Shown here: positions 1-9,966 of the stretch, in pieces
How positions within the stretch are numbered: the first letter of the stretch is position 1
Layout: every line of letters starts with the position of its first letter
NCBI GenBank assembly: GCA_021773075.1
Contig: JAJFKT010000012.1
Span: forward strand, 186,001 to 250,000
Length of the DNA: 64,000 nt
Direction: 5' to 3'
Origin: Woeseiaceae bacterium
GTDB lineage: Bacteria > Pseudomonadota > Gammaproteobacteria > Steroidobacterales > Woeseiaceae
Notes under the pieces: model-generated
The model's input: only the letters and a program-made list of their open reading frames with translations
Told to the model about the DNA's origin: nothing
The model's database searches: none
Made by a program: the position numbers and the translations under genes

Positions 1-2173
1 CTTCTTCTGCCAGAGTCTCCTGAGTGCCGGACTCAAACCGCGCTGCTGCGCGCTCATCCGCCGCCACGATGGCATCGACGACGATGCCGGGTGTCAGTAT
101 CTGCGGCAGGATCGTCACCGTTTCGAGTGACGAGCCTTGTGGAAAATACAGGTACAACGGTACACCGGCTCGGTCGTACATCTCGAGCCAATCCGTGATG
201 ACGGGGTCCTCAGTGGTCCAGTCACCTTCCACGATCTTAATCCCGCGGGAATTGAATGCCTCCGCAACTGTATCCGTCGACAACGCGACGCGCTCGTTGG
301 CCTTGCAACTGATGCACCAGTCCGCGGTGAAGTACACGAAGGTTGGCTGGTCGGCGGCAATGTACTGTTTCACTTTCTCGGGATCGAAGTGCTCGAGTTC
401 CAGCCCGCCGAGCGAACCTGCGACCGCGAGGCCATTTTCATCCAGGATCAACTTGTTCGCATCGACTTGCATAAACATGTAAACCGTCGCCGCCAACGCC
501 ATCAGAGCAGTTGCGTACCAGCCACGTTTGGACCGGGCCATGCCAGCCTTGCCGTAAGCCCACAACATGAATGCCATCGCCAGGGCTGCAACGAGACCCG
601 CGAACATCGAGGAAACACCAAGAACCCGGCCGCCGACCCAAAGGAAATACGCCGCCGCCAGGAACATCGGAAAGGCAAGGATGTGCTTAAACGTTTCCAT
701 CCAGGGGCCGGGCTTAGGCAATTTGCTACCGACGTTCGGCACGAAACTAAACAGCAGGTAGGGAAATGCCAACCCGAATCCGAGCGCCAAAAATATCGAA
801 ATCAAAACTGCTGCAGGTTGCTGAAAGGCGAAGCCGATCGCACTGGCCATGAACGGTGCGCCACACGGCGTTGCAACCACAACTGCGAGCAAGCCCGTGA
901 AAAATGCCGACTTTCGCTCTCCTCCCTGCGTCAGCTCATTGCCGACTCCCATCATGCGAGTGCCAACCTCGAAAACGCCCAAGAGGTTGAGCCCGATGGC
1001 AACCATTAACAATGCGACGAGAAAATTAGCAGTGCCGTTCTGGAACTGAAATCCCCAATAGACTGTATTGCCTGCCGCTCGGAACCACAGGATCGTTGCC
1101 GCGATGGCGGCGAATGCGACGAGTACACCGATCGTGTAGATCACGCCGCTTTCGCGTGCGGCTCGCTGATCCTGTTGCGCAATGTTGACGAGACTCAGCG
1201 CCTTCATACTCAATATCGGGAATACACACGGCATGAGATTCAAAAACAGACCGCCGATAAATGCGTACAGCGCAGCCCGCCAGAGTGTCAGTCCGCCAGC
1301 GTCCGAAAATACCATCGCGCCGGCAGATGCAGCAGCGTCGCGCACTAACTCGAGGCCGACTGCCACGGCTTGCCCATCCGAATTCGTGTAGGTCAGCACC
1401 GCGTTGCTTGCCTTTTCCGAAGCGACGTTGGCTGCGGCATCCATGCTGAACAACAGTCCCGTTTGAGTAAGCCCGTACGCCTGTCGGCCGTATTTCGCGA
1501 GGTTCCTGGATTCAACAAAAAGATAGGGGTTCTCGAATCCGTCGCCAAGATCAGCCGCTGCAATTCGCACCTCAAGCTTTTCATCTTGTACGGAAAACGT
1601 CGCAGGCCATTCCACCACGCTCGGAATTGCTTTGCGTGCCGCGGCGAATCGATCGACCAATGCGGGGTTCGCACGTCCGTTGCCAACGATCAATGTCAGC
1701 GAGACCGTGGCCTTGTCGGGAACGCAGATCTGATCGTCGCAGATCACCCAACTCGCCTGACCCGCTAATTCAACGGCGTCGCCAACTGCCAGCCCGTCAG
1801 GCACGACAAGCTCGGCCAGGAGCATAATCTCTTCTTCAAAGCCGTAGGTTTTGAGTCCACCAAAAGGCAGCAGGTGTGGCGCGGGAAAAGCGAACTCACT
1901 CACTTCGAAACCGTCGGGCAACGTCCAGTCTAGCGTCGGTTCCTTGCCTGCATCGCCGGGGTTTTTCCAGTACGCGTGCCACGTCGGATTTGGCTTCAGG
2001 TAAAAGCCGACCGTGACCGTTCCACCGTCGGCCGGCAGCGTCGCCGATTCCGCGATCAGGTCGACCGTCGAGTATTGAGTCTGTATTGGCGCTGCCTGCG
2101 AGGCGCCCGCCAGGGTCAGCCACAGAAGGGCTGTACCGAGCGACCGGATTGCAGGCATCTTTTTGATCTTCAC
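1..2173 (-). CDS. DsbD-like protein-disulfide reductase (3' end cut by window)
   Basis: Inner-membrane thiol:disulfide interchange protein that passes electrons from cytoplasmic thioredoxin to periplasmic thiols. The translation starts with a signal peptide ending near ASQA. An N-terminal periplasmic domain carries a cysteine pair (CDDQIC). A multi-helix membrane core follows, with the two conserved membrane cysteines in MPCVFP and TPCGAP. A C-terminal thioredoxin fold has the active site DWCISCK. The frame stays open to position 1, so the stop codon lies outside the window. A GTG at 2173 gives the best signal peptide (MKIKK...); an in-frame ATG at 2158 is the alternative. Neither has a clear ribosome-binding site. 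The gene starts 14 bp after the M16 peptidase stop and may be read with it. The family call is firm; which DsbD/ScsB subgroup it belongs to is not. Confidence 0.9.
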   Translation of the reverse strand, partial: MKIKKMPAIRSLGTALLWLTLAGASQAAPIQTQYSTVDLIAESATLPADGGTVTVGFYLKPNPTWHAYWKNPGDAGKEPTLDWTLPDGFEVSEFAFPAPHLLPFGGLKTYGFEEEIMLLAELVVPDGLAVGDAVELAGQASWVICDDQICVPDKATVSLTLIVGNGRANPALVDRFAAARKAIPSVVEWPATFSVQDEKLEVRIAAADLGDGFENPYLFVESRNLAKYGRQAYGLTQTGLLFSMDAAANVASEKASNAVLTYTNSDGQAVAVGLELVRDAAASAGAMVFSDAGGLTLWRAALYAFIGGLFLNLMPCVFPILSMKALSLVNIAQQDQRAARESGVIYTIGVLVAFAAIAATILWFRAAGNTVYWGFQFQNGTANFLVALLMVAIGLNLLGVFEVGTRMMGVGNELTQGGERKSAFFTGLLAVVVATPCGAPFMASAIGFAFQQPAAVLISIFLALGFGLAFPYLLFSFVPNVGSKLPKPGPWMETFKHILAFPMFLAAAYFLWVGGRVLGVSSMFAGLVAALAMAFMLWAYGKAGMARSKRGWYATALMALAATVYMFMQVDANKLILDENGLAVAGSLGGLELEHFDPEKVKQYIAADQPTFVYFTADWCISCKANERVALSTDTVAEAFNSRGIKIVEGDWTTEDPVITDWLEMYDRAGVPLYLYFPQGSSLETVTILPQILTPGIVVDAIVAADERAAARFESGTQETLAEE

Positions 2174-2186
2174 GGTGACCGATCGC

Positions 2187-4940
2187 TCAGCGCAGTCGCT
2201 CGCCATTGTGGTCCCAGACCTCCACTTCGCCGAAGTCGAGAGCACGAATTTTCTCCTCGGTTTGCGCCAGGTCACCGACCACCACCCAGGTGATCTGATC
2301 CGGTAGGAACGTGTCTTCTGCCAGGGCGTCAACACCCTCCAGCGACAGCGCCGCAAGTCGTTCAGCCTTGCCCTCATCGTAATTCAGCGGCAAATCGTTG
2401 GCGTCCGCGACCGCCATGCTGAGCATGAAGCCGAGATTGCCTTCGAACAGGCCTGGAATCGAGCGAGTACGATTCAGAATTTCGCGGTTGAACTCGTCCG
2501 ATGTCGCCGGACGGCTCGAAACGATTGCGCGGTACTCCTGCCGGATTTCCTGCATGGCTTCAGCGATCTTGTCGATCTGTACGCCACCTGACACGCTCAA
2601 AACCATGTCTCCGCCGGCGTTGCGGGCGATGCGGGAAAAAATGCCGTAGGACCAGCCCTTGTCTTCGCGCAGGTTCGCATTGATGCGCCCCTCAAAACTG
2701 CCACCGAGTATGCCGTTGGTCACGGACAATTCTGTCCAATTGTCCGCATCAAACGGTGCGATTTTGTGTCCGGCGACAATCCTGGCCTGCAACGATCCCG
2801 GATGGTCCACGAGAATGACACGTGCCCTGGGTTGCGGGCTCGCGCCGATCGCGACTCGCAGCGGTTTGGCCTTTGATTTCCACTTTCCGAATGCCTTGTT
2901 CACCGCTTTTTCGGCGTCCCGGATATTGATATCTCCGACCAGATAAATGCTCGTGTTCGCAGGCACCACGTTCGCCTGGTTGAAGGATTGCAGGTTTTCG
3001 GTCGTCAGCTGCGCCAACTGATCAGCCTTCATGATGCTGCCCATGACATTGTCTTCCCCCCAGATGGCGCGATCGAAATAAGCACCGGCGGAGCGACTGG
3101 GATTTTTTTCACGGCTGGCGAGTACGGTGCCAGTCTGCGTGCGGTACTTGGCCAGTTCATTCTCCGGATAAGTCGGGTCGACCAGTAACTCAGCAGCGAT
3201 GTCGAGTGAGTCATCCAGGAAATTGCTCAGGACGTTGTATCGCAACGTGCTGCTTTCGGTCCCCGAGGCGAGGAACAGCCGCATGGCAATGGCATCCTGG
3301 GCAGTCGCCAACGCGTTCGCATCGTACTTCCCGGTTCCTTTGTCGCGCAGGGTCCAGGATGCATCGCCTAACAGCGTGTCCTCCGCCTTTCCGGACGTCG
3401 TGCTGCCGGCGCGGGTTACTATGCGAACGTTAATCACCGGTACAGCATCACGCTCGGCCACAACAAGGCGCAGGCCATTAGTCAGCGTGACTTCCTCAAT
3501 ATCCGGGAACTGGACACCACCCACCTCACCAACGTCAGGTACCACGCTGCGATCCGCCTGCGGTGCAGTACTTGCAACCGCCGGGAAGGGATGCACTTCG
3601 AGCTGGTAATAGTTGCGGCTTAGCCAGTCGCCAGCGACACGCTTCAAGTCCGATCCACTAGCCCCATTCAATTGCCGCAGAACCGTCTTAAAGTGCAGCG
3701 GATCGTTATTGAACAAGGCGCCGGATATCAATTGCCTGGCAACCGCCGACTTGTATTCCATCGAGGAGATGACCAGCATATTCCAGGCCAGCTTGCTGGC
3801 CGCCAGAACGTCGCTGTCCGGACCGTTGTCCACGTAGTTGGCAATGGTTTCGTCAACGATTTTCCAGACCTGGTCAGGGTCAACGCCCGGGGCCAGGTCA
3901 ATACTCAGGGTATACGATCCGCTCAGGACTTGAGCACTGACCCGACTGCGAACACTGGTGGCCAGTTTCAGCTCATCGACGAGCTGCCTGTACAACAGGG
4001 CATTCTTGTTTTCGGCCAGGGTCTGGCTGAGCAAATAGAAAAGCGAGCTGTCCGGATCGTTAATGTCCGGTGAAACCCATGCGCGTACCAGCCGGGTCTG
4101 GCCGACGCGATCATGGGCTTTCTCTCGTTTGACCGAGGCCAGGGCAGGCACCCACTTCTCGGCTTTGGTCAACGGCTCACCGGCCGGCGCCTCGGAAAAG
4201 TAAAAAGCGACCTTTTCTTTTGCCTGTTCTACCGTTACGTCCCCGGCCAATATCAGGTAGGTGTTGGTACCGCCGTAGTATTTTTTGAACCAGCTGTGAA
4301 CGTCATCCAAAGAGGCATTGTCGAGGTCGTCCATCGAGCCGATGGGCGAGTGTCGGTATGGGTGGCCAATCGGGAACAGGCCTTCCAGCACGCGTTGGTG
4401 CACCAGCGCATAGGGACCGCTCTCACGCTGTCGCTTTTCGTTCTTGACCACGTCGCGCTCTTCGTCCAGCGCCTCCTGCGAAACCGCACCCAGCAGGTAG
4501 GTCATGCGATCCGATTCCATCCACAACGCCATGTCCAATGCACCGGTGGGCACAGTCGCGAAATAGTTGGTACGGTCCTGACCGGTGGTGCCGTTTAGGC
4601 CGGTAGCACCCGCGCGTGAAAACGGTGCGAAGTACGTGCCTTCGCGATTCTCGGACGGGCCGAACATCAGGTGTTCAAACAGGTGGGCAAATCCGGTCTT
4701 GCCGGGCGGCTCATCCTTCGAACCCACGCCGTAGTACGCAGCGACATGCACCGTTGGCACGGCATGATCCGGGTAGACGAGTACGGTCAGGCCATTATCT
4801 AAAGTGAACTGTTCGTATTCGATGTTGATCTGGTCGACGATACCGGCCGCATCTTCGGCCGCCAGCGTGTGCTGCAAAGCCGGGAGCAACAGGTTGACCG
4901 CCAGGACTAAAGACGCAGTTTTGAAAAGGCTTAATTTCAT
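2187..4940 (-). CDS. M16 family zinc metallopeptidase (pitrilysin-like, two fused domains)
   Basis: Periplasmic zinc peptidase of the M16 (insulinase/pitrilysin) family, about 917 residues. A signal peptide (MKLSLFKTASLVLAV...) is followed by an N-terminal catalytic domain with the inverted zinc motif HLFEH and the downstream acidic residues (DEERDVVKNE). The second half is a homologous domain without zinc ligands but with the family's substrate-binding segment (GGSFEGRINANLRE, then WSYGIFS). Such fused proteins form clam-shell chambers that degrade peptides. The ATG at 4940 is chosen because it begins the signal sequence; ATGs at 4955 and 4985 are in frame upstream. The gene lies downstream of the TonB-dependent receptor, separated by a strong hairpin. 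Handling of an imported or signalling peptide is a reasonable inference, not shown. Confidence 0.9.
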   Translation of the reverse strand: MKLSLFKTASLVLAVNLLLPALQHTLAAEDAAGIVDQINIEYEQFTLDNGLTVLVYPDHAVPTVHVAAYYGVGSKDEPPGKTGFAHLFEHLMFGPSENREGTYFAPFSRAGATGLNGTTGQDRTNYFATVPTGALDMALWMESDRMTYLLGAVSQEALDEERDVVKNEKRQRESGPYALVHQRVLEGLFPIGHPYRHSPIGSMDDLDNASLDDVHSWFKKYYGGTNTYLILAGDVTVEQAKEKVAFYFSEAPAGEPLTKAEKWVPALASVKREKAHDRVGQTRLVRAWVSPDINDPDSSLFYLLSQTLAENKNALLYRQLVDELKLATSVRSRVSAQVLSGSYTLSIDLAPGVDPDQVWKIVDETIANYVDNGPDSDVLAASKLAWNMLVISSMEYKSAVARQLISGALFNNDPLHFKTVLRQLNGASGSDLKRVAGDWLSRNYYQLEVHPFPAVASTAPQADRSVVPDVGEVGGVQFPDIEEVTLTNGLRLVVAERDAVPVINVRIVTRAGSTTSGKAEDTLLGDASWTLRDKGTGKYDANALATAQDAIAMRLFLASGTESSTLRYNVLSNFLDDSLDIAAELLVDPTYPENELAKYRTQTGTVLASREKNPSRSAGAYFDRAIWGEDNVMGSIMKADQLAQLTTENLQSFNQANVVPANTSIYLVGDINIRDAEKAVNKAFGKWKSKAKPLRVAIGASPQPRARVILVDHPGSLQARIVAGHKIAPFDADNWTELSVTNGILGGSFEGRINANLREDKGWSYGIFSRIARNAGGDMVLSVSGGVQIDKIAEAMQEIRQEYRAIVSSRPATSDEFNREILNRTRSIPGLFEGNLGFMLSMAVADANDLPLNYDEGKAERLAALSLEGVDALAEDTFLPDQITWVVVGDLAQTEEKIRALDFGEVEVWDHNGERLR

Positions 4941-5021
4941 CGGGATCGAATCCATGTTGGGACGATGCAAGCGGCCGCCGATCATCGGGCGAGTTCAGGG
5001 ACTTCGCGGTTACTTAAAATG

Positions 5022-5051
5022 GCTGTTCGCCGGTTTGACCCGGCGAACAGC
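5022..5051 (-). terminator. Rho-independent terminator-like hairpin after the receptor gene
   Basis: A perfect 12-bp stem (GCTGTTCGCCGG with its complement) and a 6-nt loop sits just after the receptor stop codon. On the minus strand it is followed by CCATTTTAAG, a short T-rich tract. It probably ends or attenuates receptor transcription before the M16 gene. Confidence 0.6.
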
Positions 5052-5060
5052 GAACTAGTT

Positions 5061-8000
5061 TTACCAGGACTTGGTGAGGCGCAAGGCGAGTGTCCTGCCA
5101 ATCACGCTTCCCTTGGTTGGATCGTATCCACCGCGAATTTTGTCCAGGAACGGCGGGTCACGGTCAAAGAGGTTATTTATCGTGAGTGCAACTCCGAAAC
5201 CATCCAGTATCGCAGAATCCGTATTGCGCCCCAGGTCGTAGCGAATATTCAGATTCGTTGTTGTATACGAAGAGATGCTCGGGTCGGGCAATCCCGTCGG
5301 TGCACCGAGTAAGGCCGCAGAATTATCATCAAAGCCGGCGACATAGTTAATGAACGCGTTTACCGCCCAGGCATCGTTGGACCAGGACGCAGATCCTCTC
5401 AGAGTCAAATCTGACGGTTGCAGGAACGTGTTGATAACATTCACGAGCGGTGATAGATCAGTTAGTGCCCGTTCCAGGTCAGTCTGGTATTGCGCGTTGA
5501 GACCAAAACCAATGTCACCTATGTCGGTCGCGAACCTGTAGCTGACATTAAAGTCGTAGCCACGCAACTCCGTCTTCGTGAAGTTGTTGTTGCGAACATC
5601 GAGCGTTAAGCCGACGAACGGCAAAAATGCACAACCACCCGCGGCGGCGGCGATCAGACAGGTTCCGGTGAGCGGGTCGCCATTCGAATACGCAACGCTG
5701 TTTACATGCGCCGCGAAGTCGGCGACCTCCGTTGGGCGTACAACGATAGAGTCGAATTCGTCCTCTCTAGGCAAAGTACCGAATATTGTCGGCGTGAAAA
5801 TCTGGTTTTCGAATTCCACGTTGTAGTAGTTCACTTTGAAGTTGAGATTCTCAGCCCACTGAGGCGAGTAATCGAATCCAACCGTCCAGGTTGTCGCTTC
5901 TTCTTCGTTCAGATCCGGGTTGTTGCCGACGTTTACGAGTGCAAACGATGTCCCGAATGGAGCCATTGGGTCAGCTACCGGTCCAACGATTATCATATCG
6001 AAGGGGCCCGCATTGGATTCAGCCACGAGCGGCGCCCTGAACGATGTACCGTAGGATCCACGAACCGAAAACGAATCGCTTAGCGCCCAGGAGACGCCAA
6101 ACTTAGGATTAACCGTGGATCCGAAATCGCTGTAATCGTCGTAACGTGCCGCGAGCGACACAGCGAAACTCTCGATTCCCGGACGGCTGTTTTGTTCCGA
6201 AACCAGCGGCACATAGAATTCCACAAATGCGCCGGTAACATTTCGATCACCGCCGAATTGGTCTAACGGCACCGCCGTCGGCCCACTCCTGAAATCCACT
6301 CCGCCGTACTCGAGCGTTTCGTCTCGATAAGATGCACCAATGGCTGTCTTGACGGCACCACCGGGCAACTCAAACAAACTACCGCCAAAGACGGCGTCGA
6401 TGGACTTGACCTCGTACTCTGAGGTGTCATCCCGAAAGCCTGTGTAGATCGAAGCAATGGTCGCTGGATTGGTTGTATTTGCACCTGCGCCGAATAAATT
6501 CAGCGCGGTAGTCGGGTCCCCATCAGCAAGTGCCGCATTTAGAGCGGCTGAGTTTGGTTGGTTACTGCTAAACGAAGACTGGTCACTTTTGCCGATTGAC
6601 GCAAAGACATCGACTTCCCAGTCGCTACCCAGTTCAGTCGTAATGCCCAGGCTCCCACCGTAGTTGGTTTCGTCCGTATTCCGTCGGGCGGGCCCCACTA
6701 GTGCCGTCGCATCGTAATTGACCGATACACCCCTAGGATCAGGGAATGGACTACCTGTCGGATCAACATAAAACGCATTTGAAGTTGGAACCAACGCCTG
6801 CAAGGATTGGGATGCGGTCAAATCGGATTGGACATCGCTGTAGCGTACTTCGGCAAGCAACTCCGTCCTGTCGCTTAGATTCTGTCGAAATGCCACAAAC
6901 ACGCTATTGCGTGTTGATGGCAGAATCAAATCCCGATCTTCCTCGGCCAGGTTTGCCGTACCTGCAAGGGTCGCGAAGTCAGCCGGTGTCAGGGCCGTGC
7001 CATCCTGACCGGCCGGAATCGCATACGTGACACCCGGACCAGAGAAAGTTGGAAGTGTGGAGATTGTGCCGGGAACACCGCCAGGCCTGCGCCAGTCGGT
7101 ACCACCAAGAGATGTGAGATCGTTCAACGCCTGCGGCCGTTCGGATCGAGCGAGTGGCGTACGATCATAGTACTCGTACGCGGCCATTATGCCGCCGTTA
7201 TCCCAACTTTTGCCGATCAGTTGCGATGCTGTCACCGCATCATGGTCTCCGTCTGCCACCGTGAAATAGTTGACTGACGTTTGTGCCCCATCAAAATCTT
7301 TGCGCAATATGATATTGACCACACCGCCGACGGCATCACTGCCATAAATTGCAGACGCGCCGTCGGTTAGAATCTCGATGCGTTCAATCATGCTGGCCGG
7401 TATGACTGACAGGTCAACAAATGCCCCGCGACCTGCCGGTGCGAGGCGACGTCCATTTAATACTGTTAACGTCGACGCGGCGCCCAAACCTCTGAGATTC
7501 ACGGACGAACCACTTCCGCTCCGGTTCTCCCTTGCTGCAGCGCCTAAGATCGTTCCGGAAACCCCGAGCCCACTGGAGTCAATTTCTCCTCCCAGTTCTG
7601 CAAAGTTCTGTGGTATTCCGCGGATGATGTCCTCTGTTGTTACGTAGCCAGCCGCCTCGATTTCCTCTCGGGTAATCGTAATACTGGGCGATCCGACCGG
7701 TGCGATACCTTTGATGCGTGTGCCGGTTACTACGATCTCTTCATAGTTGGTCGAATCTTCCTGACTCTGCTGCTGACTGCCAGTTGACGTGTCCGACCGA
7801 TCTTGTTCGCTAGCTTGAGCTTGTGGATTATTCTGGGCCAGAAGAATTGGCTGAGGTGCTGAGCGCGACGCCGATGTGCCTTGTTTCGCCAGGCGGTCCG
7901 GTCCGATGGCGACGGTGTCGTCATTGACGTACTGGTATTCCAGATCAGTGCCTTCAAGAAGGTCGGTCAACGCATCGCTCGGTCCGGATGCACCGGCCGT

Positions 8001-8222
8001 ACCCGGTGAAGCTTTGTTGTCGGCAAGTGTTGCGATATAGGCGAGCTGCATCCCTGTCTGATCAGAGAATTCTCTAAGAGCGCCCGCGAGCGACTGTGCT
8101 TCGATACTAATATTCTGTGTCTCGGCGGCTTTTGCCTCACCGACGACTGCGAATTGGAATGTACCGAGAGCCATCGTCAGGCAAATTGCCGACAAACGGA
8201 TTGGCATGGTCGATCGATTCAT
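5061..8222 (-). CDS. TonB-dependent receptor with N-terminal STN signalling domain
   Basis: Outer-membrane active transporter of 1053 residues. A signal peptide is followed by a secretin/TonB short N-terminal (STN) domain at roughly residues 33-110, the part of FecA-type receptors that contacts the FecR anti-sigma factor. A Gln/Ser-rich linker leads to a TonB box-like stretch (EEIVVTGTRI), a plug domain (about 170-310) and a long beta-barrel that ends in an aromatic residue (LALRLTKSW). The substrate cannot be read from sequence. The barrel is large, the plug resembles the broad marine Gammaproteobacterial receptor class, and no siderophore genes are nearby. The gene is downstream of sigma and FecR genes and has its own copy of the sigma-gene promoter motif at 8284-8314, which points to cell-surface signalling. 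A GAGG ribosome-binding site precedes the ATG. Confidence 0.93.
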   Translation of the reverse strand: MNRSTMPIRLSAICLTMALGTFQFAVVGEAKAAETQNISIEAQSLAGALREFSDQTGMQLAYIATLADNKASPGTAGASGPSDALTDLLEGTDLEYQYVNDDTVAIGPDRLAKQGTSASRSAPQPILLAQNNPQAQASEQDRSDTSTGSQQQSQEDSTNYEEIVVTGTRIKGIAPVGSPSITITREEIEAAGYVTTEDIIRGIPQNFAELGGEIDSSGLGVSGTILGAAARENRSGSGSSVNLRGLGAASTLTVLNGRRLAPAGRGAFVDLSVIPASMIERIEILTDGASAIYGSDAVGGVVNIILRKDFDGAQTSVNYFTVADGDHDAVTASQLIGKSWDNGGIMAAYEYYDRTPLARSERPQALNDLTSLGGTDWRRPGGVPGTISTLPTFSGPGVTYAIPAGQDGTALTPADFATLAGTANLAEEDRDLILPSTRNSVFVAFRQNLSDRTELLAEVRYSDVQSDLTASQSLQALVPTSNAFYVDPTGSPFPDPRGVSVNYDATALVGPARRNTDETNYGGSLGITTELGSDWEVDVFASIGKSDQSSFSSNQPNSAALNAALADGDPTTALNLFGAGANTTNPATIASIYTGFRDDTSEYEVKSIDAVFGGSLFELPGGAVKTAIGASYRDETLEYGGVDFRSGPTAVPLDQFGGDRNVTGAFVEFYVPLVSEQNSRPGIESFAVSLAARYDDYSDFGSTVNPKFGVSWALSDSFSVRGSYGTSFRAPLVAESNAGPFDMIIVGPVADPMAPFGTSFALVNVGNNPDLNEEEATTWTVGFDYSPQWAENLNFKVNYYNVEFENQIFTPTIFGTLPREDEFDSIVVRPTEVADFAAHVNSVAYSNGDPLTGTCLIAAAAGGCAFLPFVGLTLDVRNNNFTKTELRGYDFNVSYRFATDIGDIGFGLNAQYQTDLERALTDLSPLVNVINTFLQPSDLTLRGSASWSNDAWAVNAFINYVAGFDDNSAALLGAPTGLPDPSISSYTTTNLNIRYDLGRNTDSAILDGFGVALTINNLFDRDPPFLDKIRGGYDPTKGSVIGRTLALRLTKSW

Positions 8223-8283
8223 GGTTCTGGCCTCTATTATTTTAGATTGCTTGAGGCTTGACGCCTCCCCCTACTCTGCAACC

Positions 8284-8314
8284 TAAGAGGCGATCAACGC
8301 GAAAATCGGGTACC
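8284..8314 (-). promoter_or_regulatory. Candidate ECF-sigma promoter of the receptor gene
   Basis: On the minus strand GGTACCC GATTTT is followed after 12 bp by CTCTTA. The same 13-bp block with the same spacing to CTCTT precedes the ECF sigma gene at 9967-9997. Two-box spacing and position 60-90 bp before the start codon fit a promoter read by the locus's own ECF sigma factor (inference). Confidence 0.65.
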
Positions 8315-8331
8315 CTTTTTTCGATACTGCG

Positions 8332-9414
8332 TTAGTCGCCGTCTACGGCATAGAGGACAAGAACGCCATCGCTGCGCCGACGCGAGTCGGCATGCCGCAT
8401 CTGGGACAGGAAATCGACAAAAGACTCCGGATCGTTGGACTGGAATATCGCGGTTATCGGCAACACTTCCAAAGCCGGGTCAGCGATCAGAATAGGACGA
8501 TCGTTATAACGATTGAACTCGTTGATCACGTCCTTCAATGGCAGTGCTTCGAATATGAGGCGACGCTCCTGCCAGGCGATGGCCTTTGCCGTTACCGCCT
8601 CGGAAACGGCAACCTCGGCTGAGACTCGTGCCTGTTGTCCTACTATCAGGCGAACCGGTTCAGGAGCAACACTGACTGAACTGCCACCCTGATTGGTGAG
8701 CGAATTGCCAGCGCGAGTCAAGTTGGAATTCGCCTGGACATCTACCTCGCCTTCGACGACGGTCACTGTCATTTCCGTCGCACGACTATGAACATTAAAC
8801 TGCGTACCAACGGCACGCACCACGCCATGCTCAGTAAATACCCGGAACGGGCGTACTGCATCTTTGGTCACATCGAACAGTGCTTCGCCGGTTATCAGGT
8901 GGATGTCTCGATGCGTCTCAGAATACGCAACGCGCACCGAAGTCTGAGTATTGAGAGTGACCACCGAGCCATCGGGCAATGCCAAAGATGACATTTCACC
9001 GACCATCGTCGAATGGAAATTCGGGTCTGCCGGCGGATTCAGTTCCGACCATACGATGCTGAGCGAAAGGCCGACAATCGATGCAGCAGCCGCAAATCCC
9101 AGCCACTTTCTTCTGGATTGCGGTGCATTGGCAGCCACTCTCGGCATCGGCCCGGCGGCGGACAACTCCACTATGTTCTGCATCGAACTTACGTTTGAAA
9201 TCAGCTCGTCTGCTGACGGTTGCGACGTCAATTCGGGCAGAGTGTCCCAAAGCGCAGTGACCGCCATGAACTCGCGAATATTCTCAGGCGACGCGCGCAG
9301 CCATACAGCGAACTCCGTTCTCGTCTGTTGGTCCGGATCTTGAAGTGCGACGAACCACTCGGCCGCTTCTTCGGCGATCGCGTCGTTGCGTGTTAAATTT
9401 TTCTCGTTTCTCAT
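8332..9414 (-). CDS. FecR-like anti-sigma factor
   Basis: Inner-membrane regulator of about 360 residues. The N-terminal cytoplasmic region (EEAAEWFVALQDPD, then WLRASPENIREF) is the FecR N-terminal sigma-binding domain. One transmembrane helix lies near residues 104-123 (KWLGFAAAASIVGLSLSIVW). It is followed by the periplasmic FecR domain (GEMSSLALPDGSVVTLNTQT..., then GEALFDV) and a C-terminal DUF4974/STN-like segment that would contact the receptor. The ATG at 9414 lies 4 bp after the sigma-gene stop; the longer upstream frame overlaps the sigma gene and is unlikely. Its role is to hold or activate the sigma factor according to receptor occupancy. Confidence 0.9.
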   Translation of the reverse strand: MRNEKNLTRNDAIAEEAAEWFVALQDPDQQTRTEFAVWLRASPENIREFMAVTALWDTLPELTSQPSADELISNVSSMQNIVELSAAGPMPRVAANAPQSRRKWLGFAAAASIVGLSLSIVWSELNPPADPNFHSTMVGEMSSLALPDGSVVTLNTQTSVRVAYSETHRDIHLITGEALFDVTKDAVRPFRVFTEHGVVRAVGTQFNVHSRATEMTVTVVEGEVDVQANSNLTRAGNSLTNQGGSSVSVAPEPVRLIVGQQARVSAEVAVSEAVTAKAIAWQERRLIFEALPLKDVINEFNRYNDRPILIADPALEVLPITAIFQSNDPESFVDFLSQMRHADSRRRSDGVLVLYAVDGD

Positions 9415-9418
9415 CGTC

Positions 9419-9937
9419 TTATTCGCGGAACCGGCGCAGGCGTGCCTGGCATCGTGCCAGCCCTTGCGCCAGATATTTCTTAACCATTGCCGAGGATATG
9501 CCGAGTTCGACACCTATCTCGTCGTATGTCATGCCGTCGCGTCTGTGCAGCACCATTACCGCGCGACATTTCGGTGGCAGGTGATTCAAAACCTCTTCCA
9601 GCCTTTCTACATGCTGTCTGGTATCGGCCAGTTCCTCAGGTGCCGGACTATCATCAATCAGATCTCCATCGCTGACTAACGTTGTCTCGGGTGGCAATGT
9701 CGTATACAGCTCATGCAGCAGGTTCCGGGCGATACGGAACAAGTAGGCAACAGGATCGCGAACAAGCGTCTTGTCCGGCACCCTGAGTAATCGGAGGTAC
9801 GCCTCTTGTGCCAAATCCTGAGCGTCCTGTTCATTCGCCAGGCGCGAGCGAAGATAGCCCAGCAAGCGAGTACCCTGCAGTTCGACTGCGTCTCGCTTGC
9901 GGTCATATTCGATCGCTGGTTCCTGCCGCTCAACCAT
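9419..9937 (-). CDS. ECF-family RNA polymerase sigma factor (FecI-like)
   Basis: A 172-residue sigma-70 family protein with only regions 2 and 4. Region 2 shows the core-binding and -10 recognition helix (ANEQDAQDLAQEAYLRLL, FRIARNLLHE). Region 4 has the -35 helix-turn-helix (GMTYDEIGVELGISSAMVKKYL). A strong AGGAGG site lies 12 nt before the ATG. It is followed within 4 bp by the FecR gene, the normal arrangement for iron-starvation-type cell-surface-signalling sigma factors. The motif at 9967-9997 upstream is repeated before the receptor gene, so the factor probably activates its own operon and the receptor. The sensed ligand is unknown. Confidence 0.93.
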   Translation of the reverse strand: MVERQEPAIEYDRKRDAVELQGTRLLGYLRSRLANEQDAQDLAQEAYLRLLRVPDKTLVRDPVAYLFRIARNLLHELYTTLPPETTLVSDGDLIDDSPAPEELADTRQHVERLEEVLNHLPPKCRAVMVLHRRDGMTYDEIGVELGISSAMVKKYLAQGLARCQARLRRFRE

Positions 9938-9966
9938 CTCGATTAATTGCCTCCTTGATCCAGACT

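Noticed and set aside
137-1009. Long plus-strand frame opposite the DsbD-like gene
   Set aside because: The minus-strand frame has clear DsbD motifs and the plus frame encodes Arg/His-rich sequence without domains.
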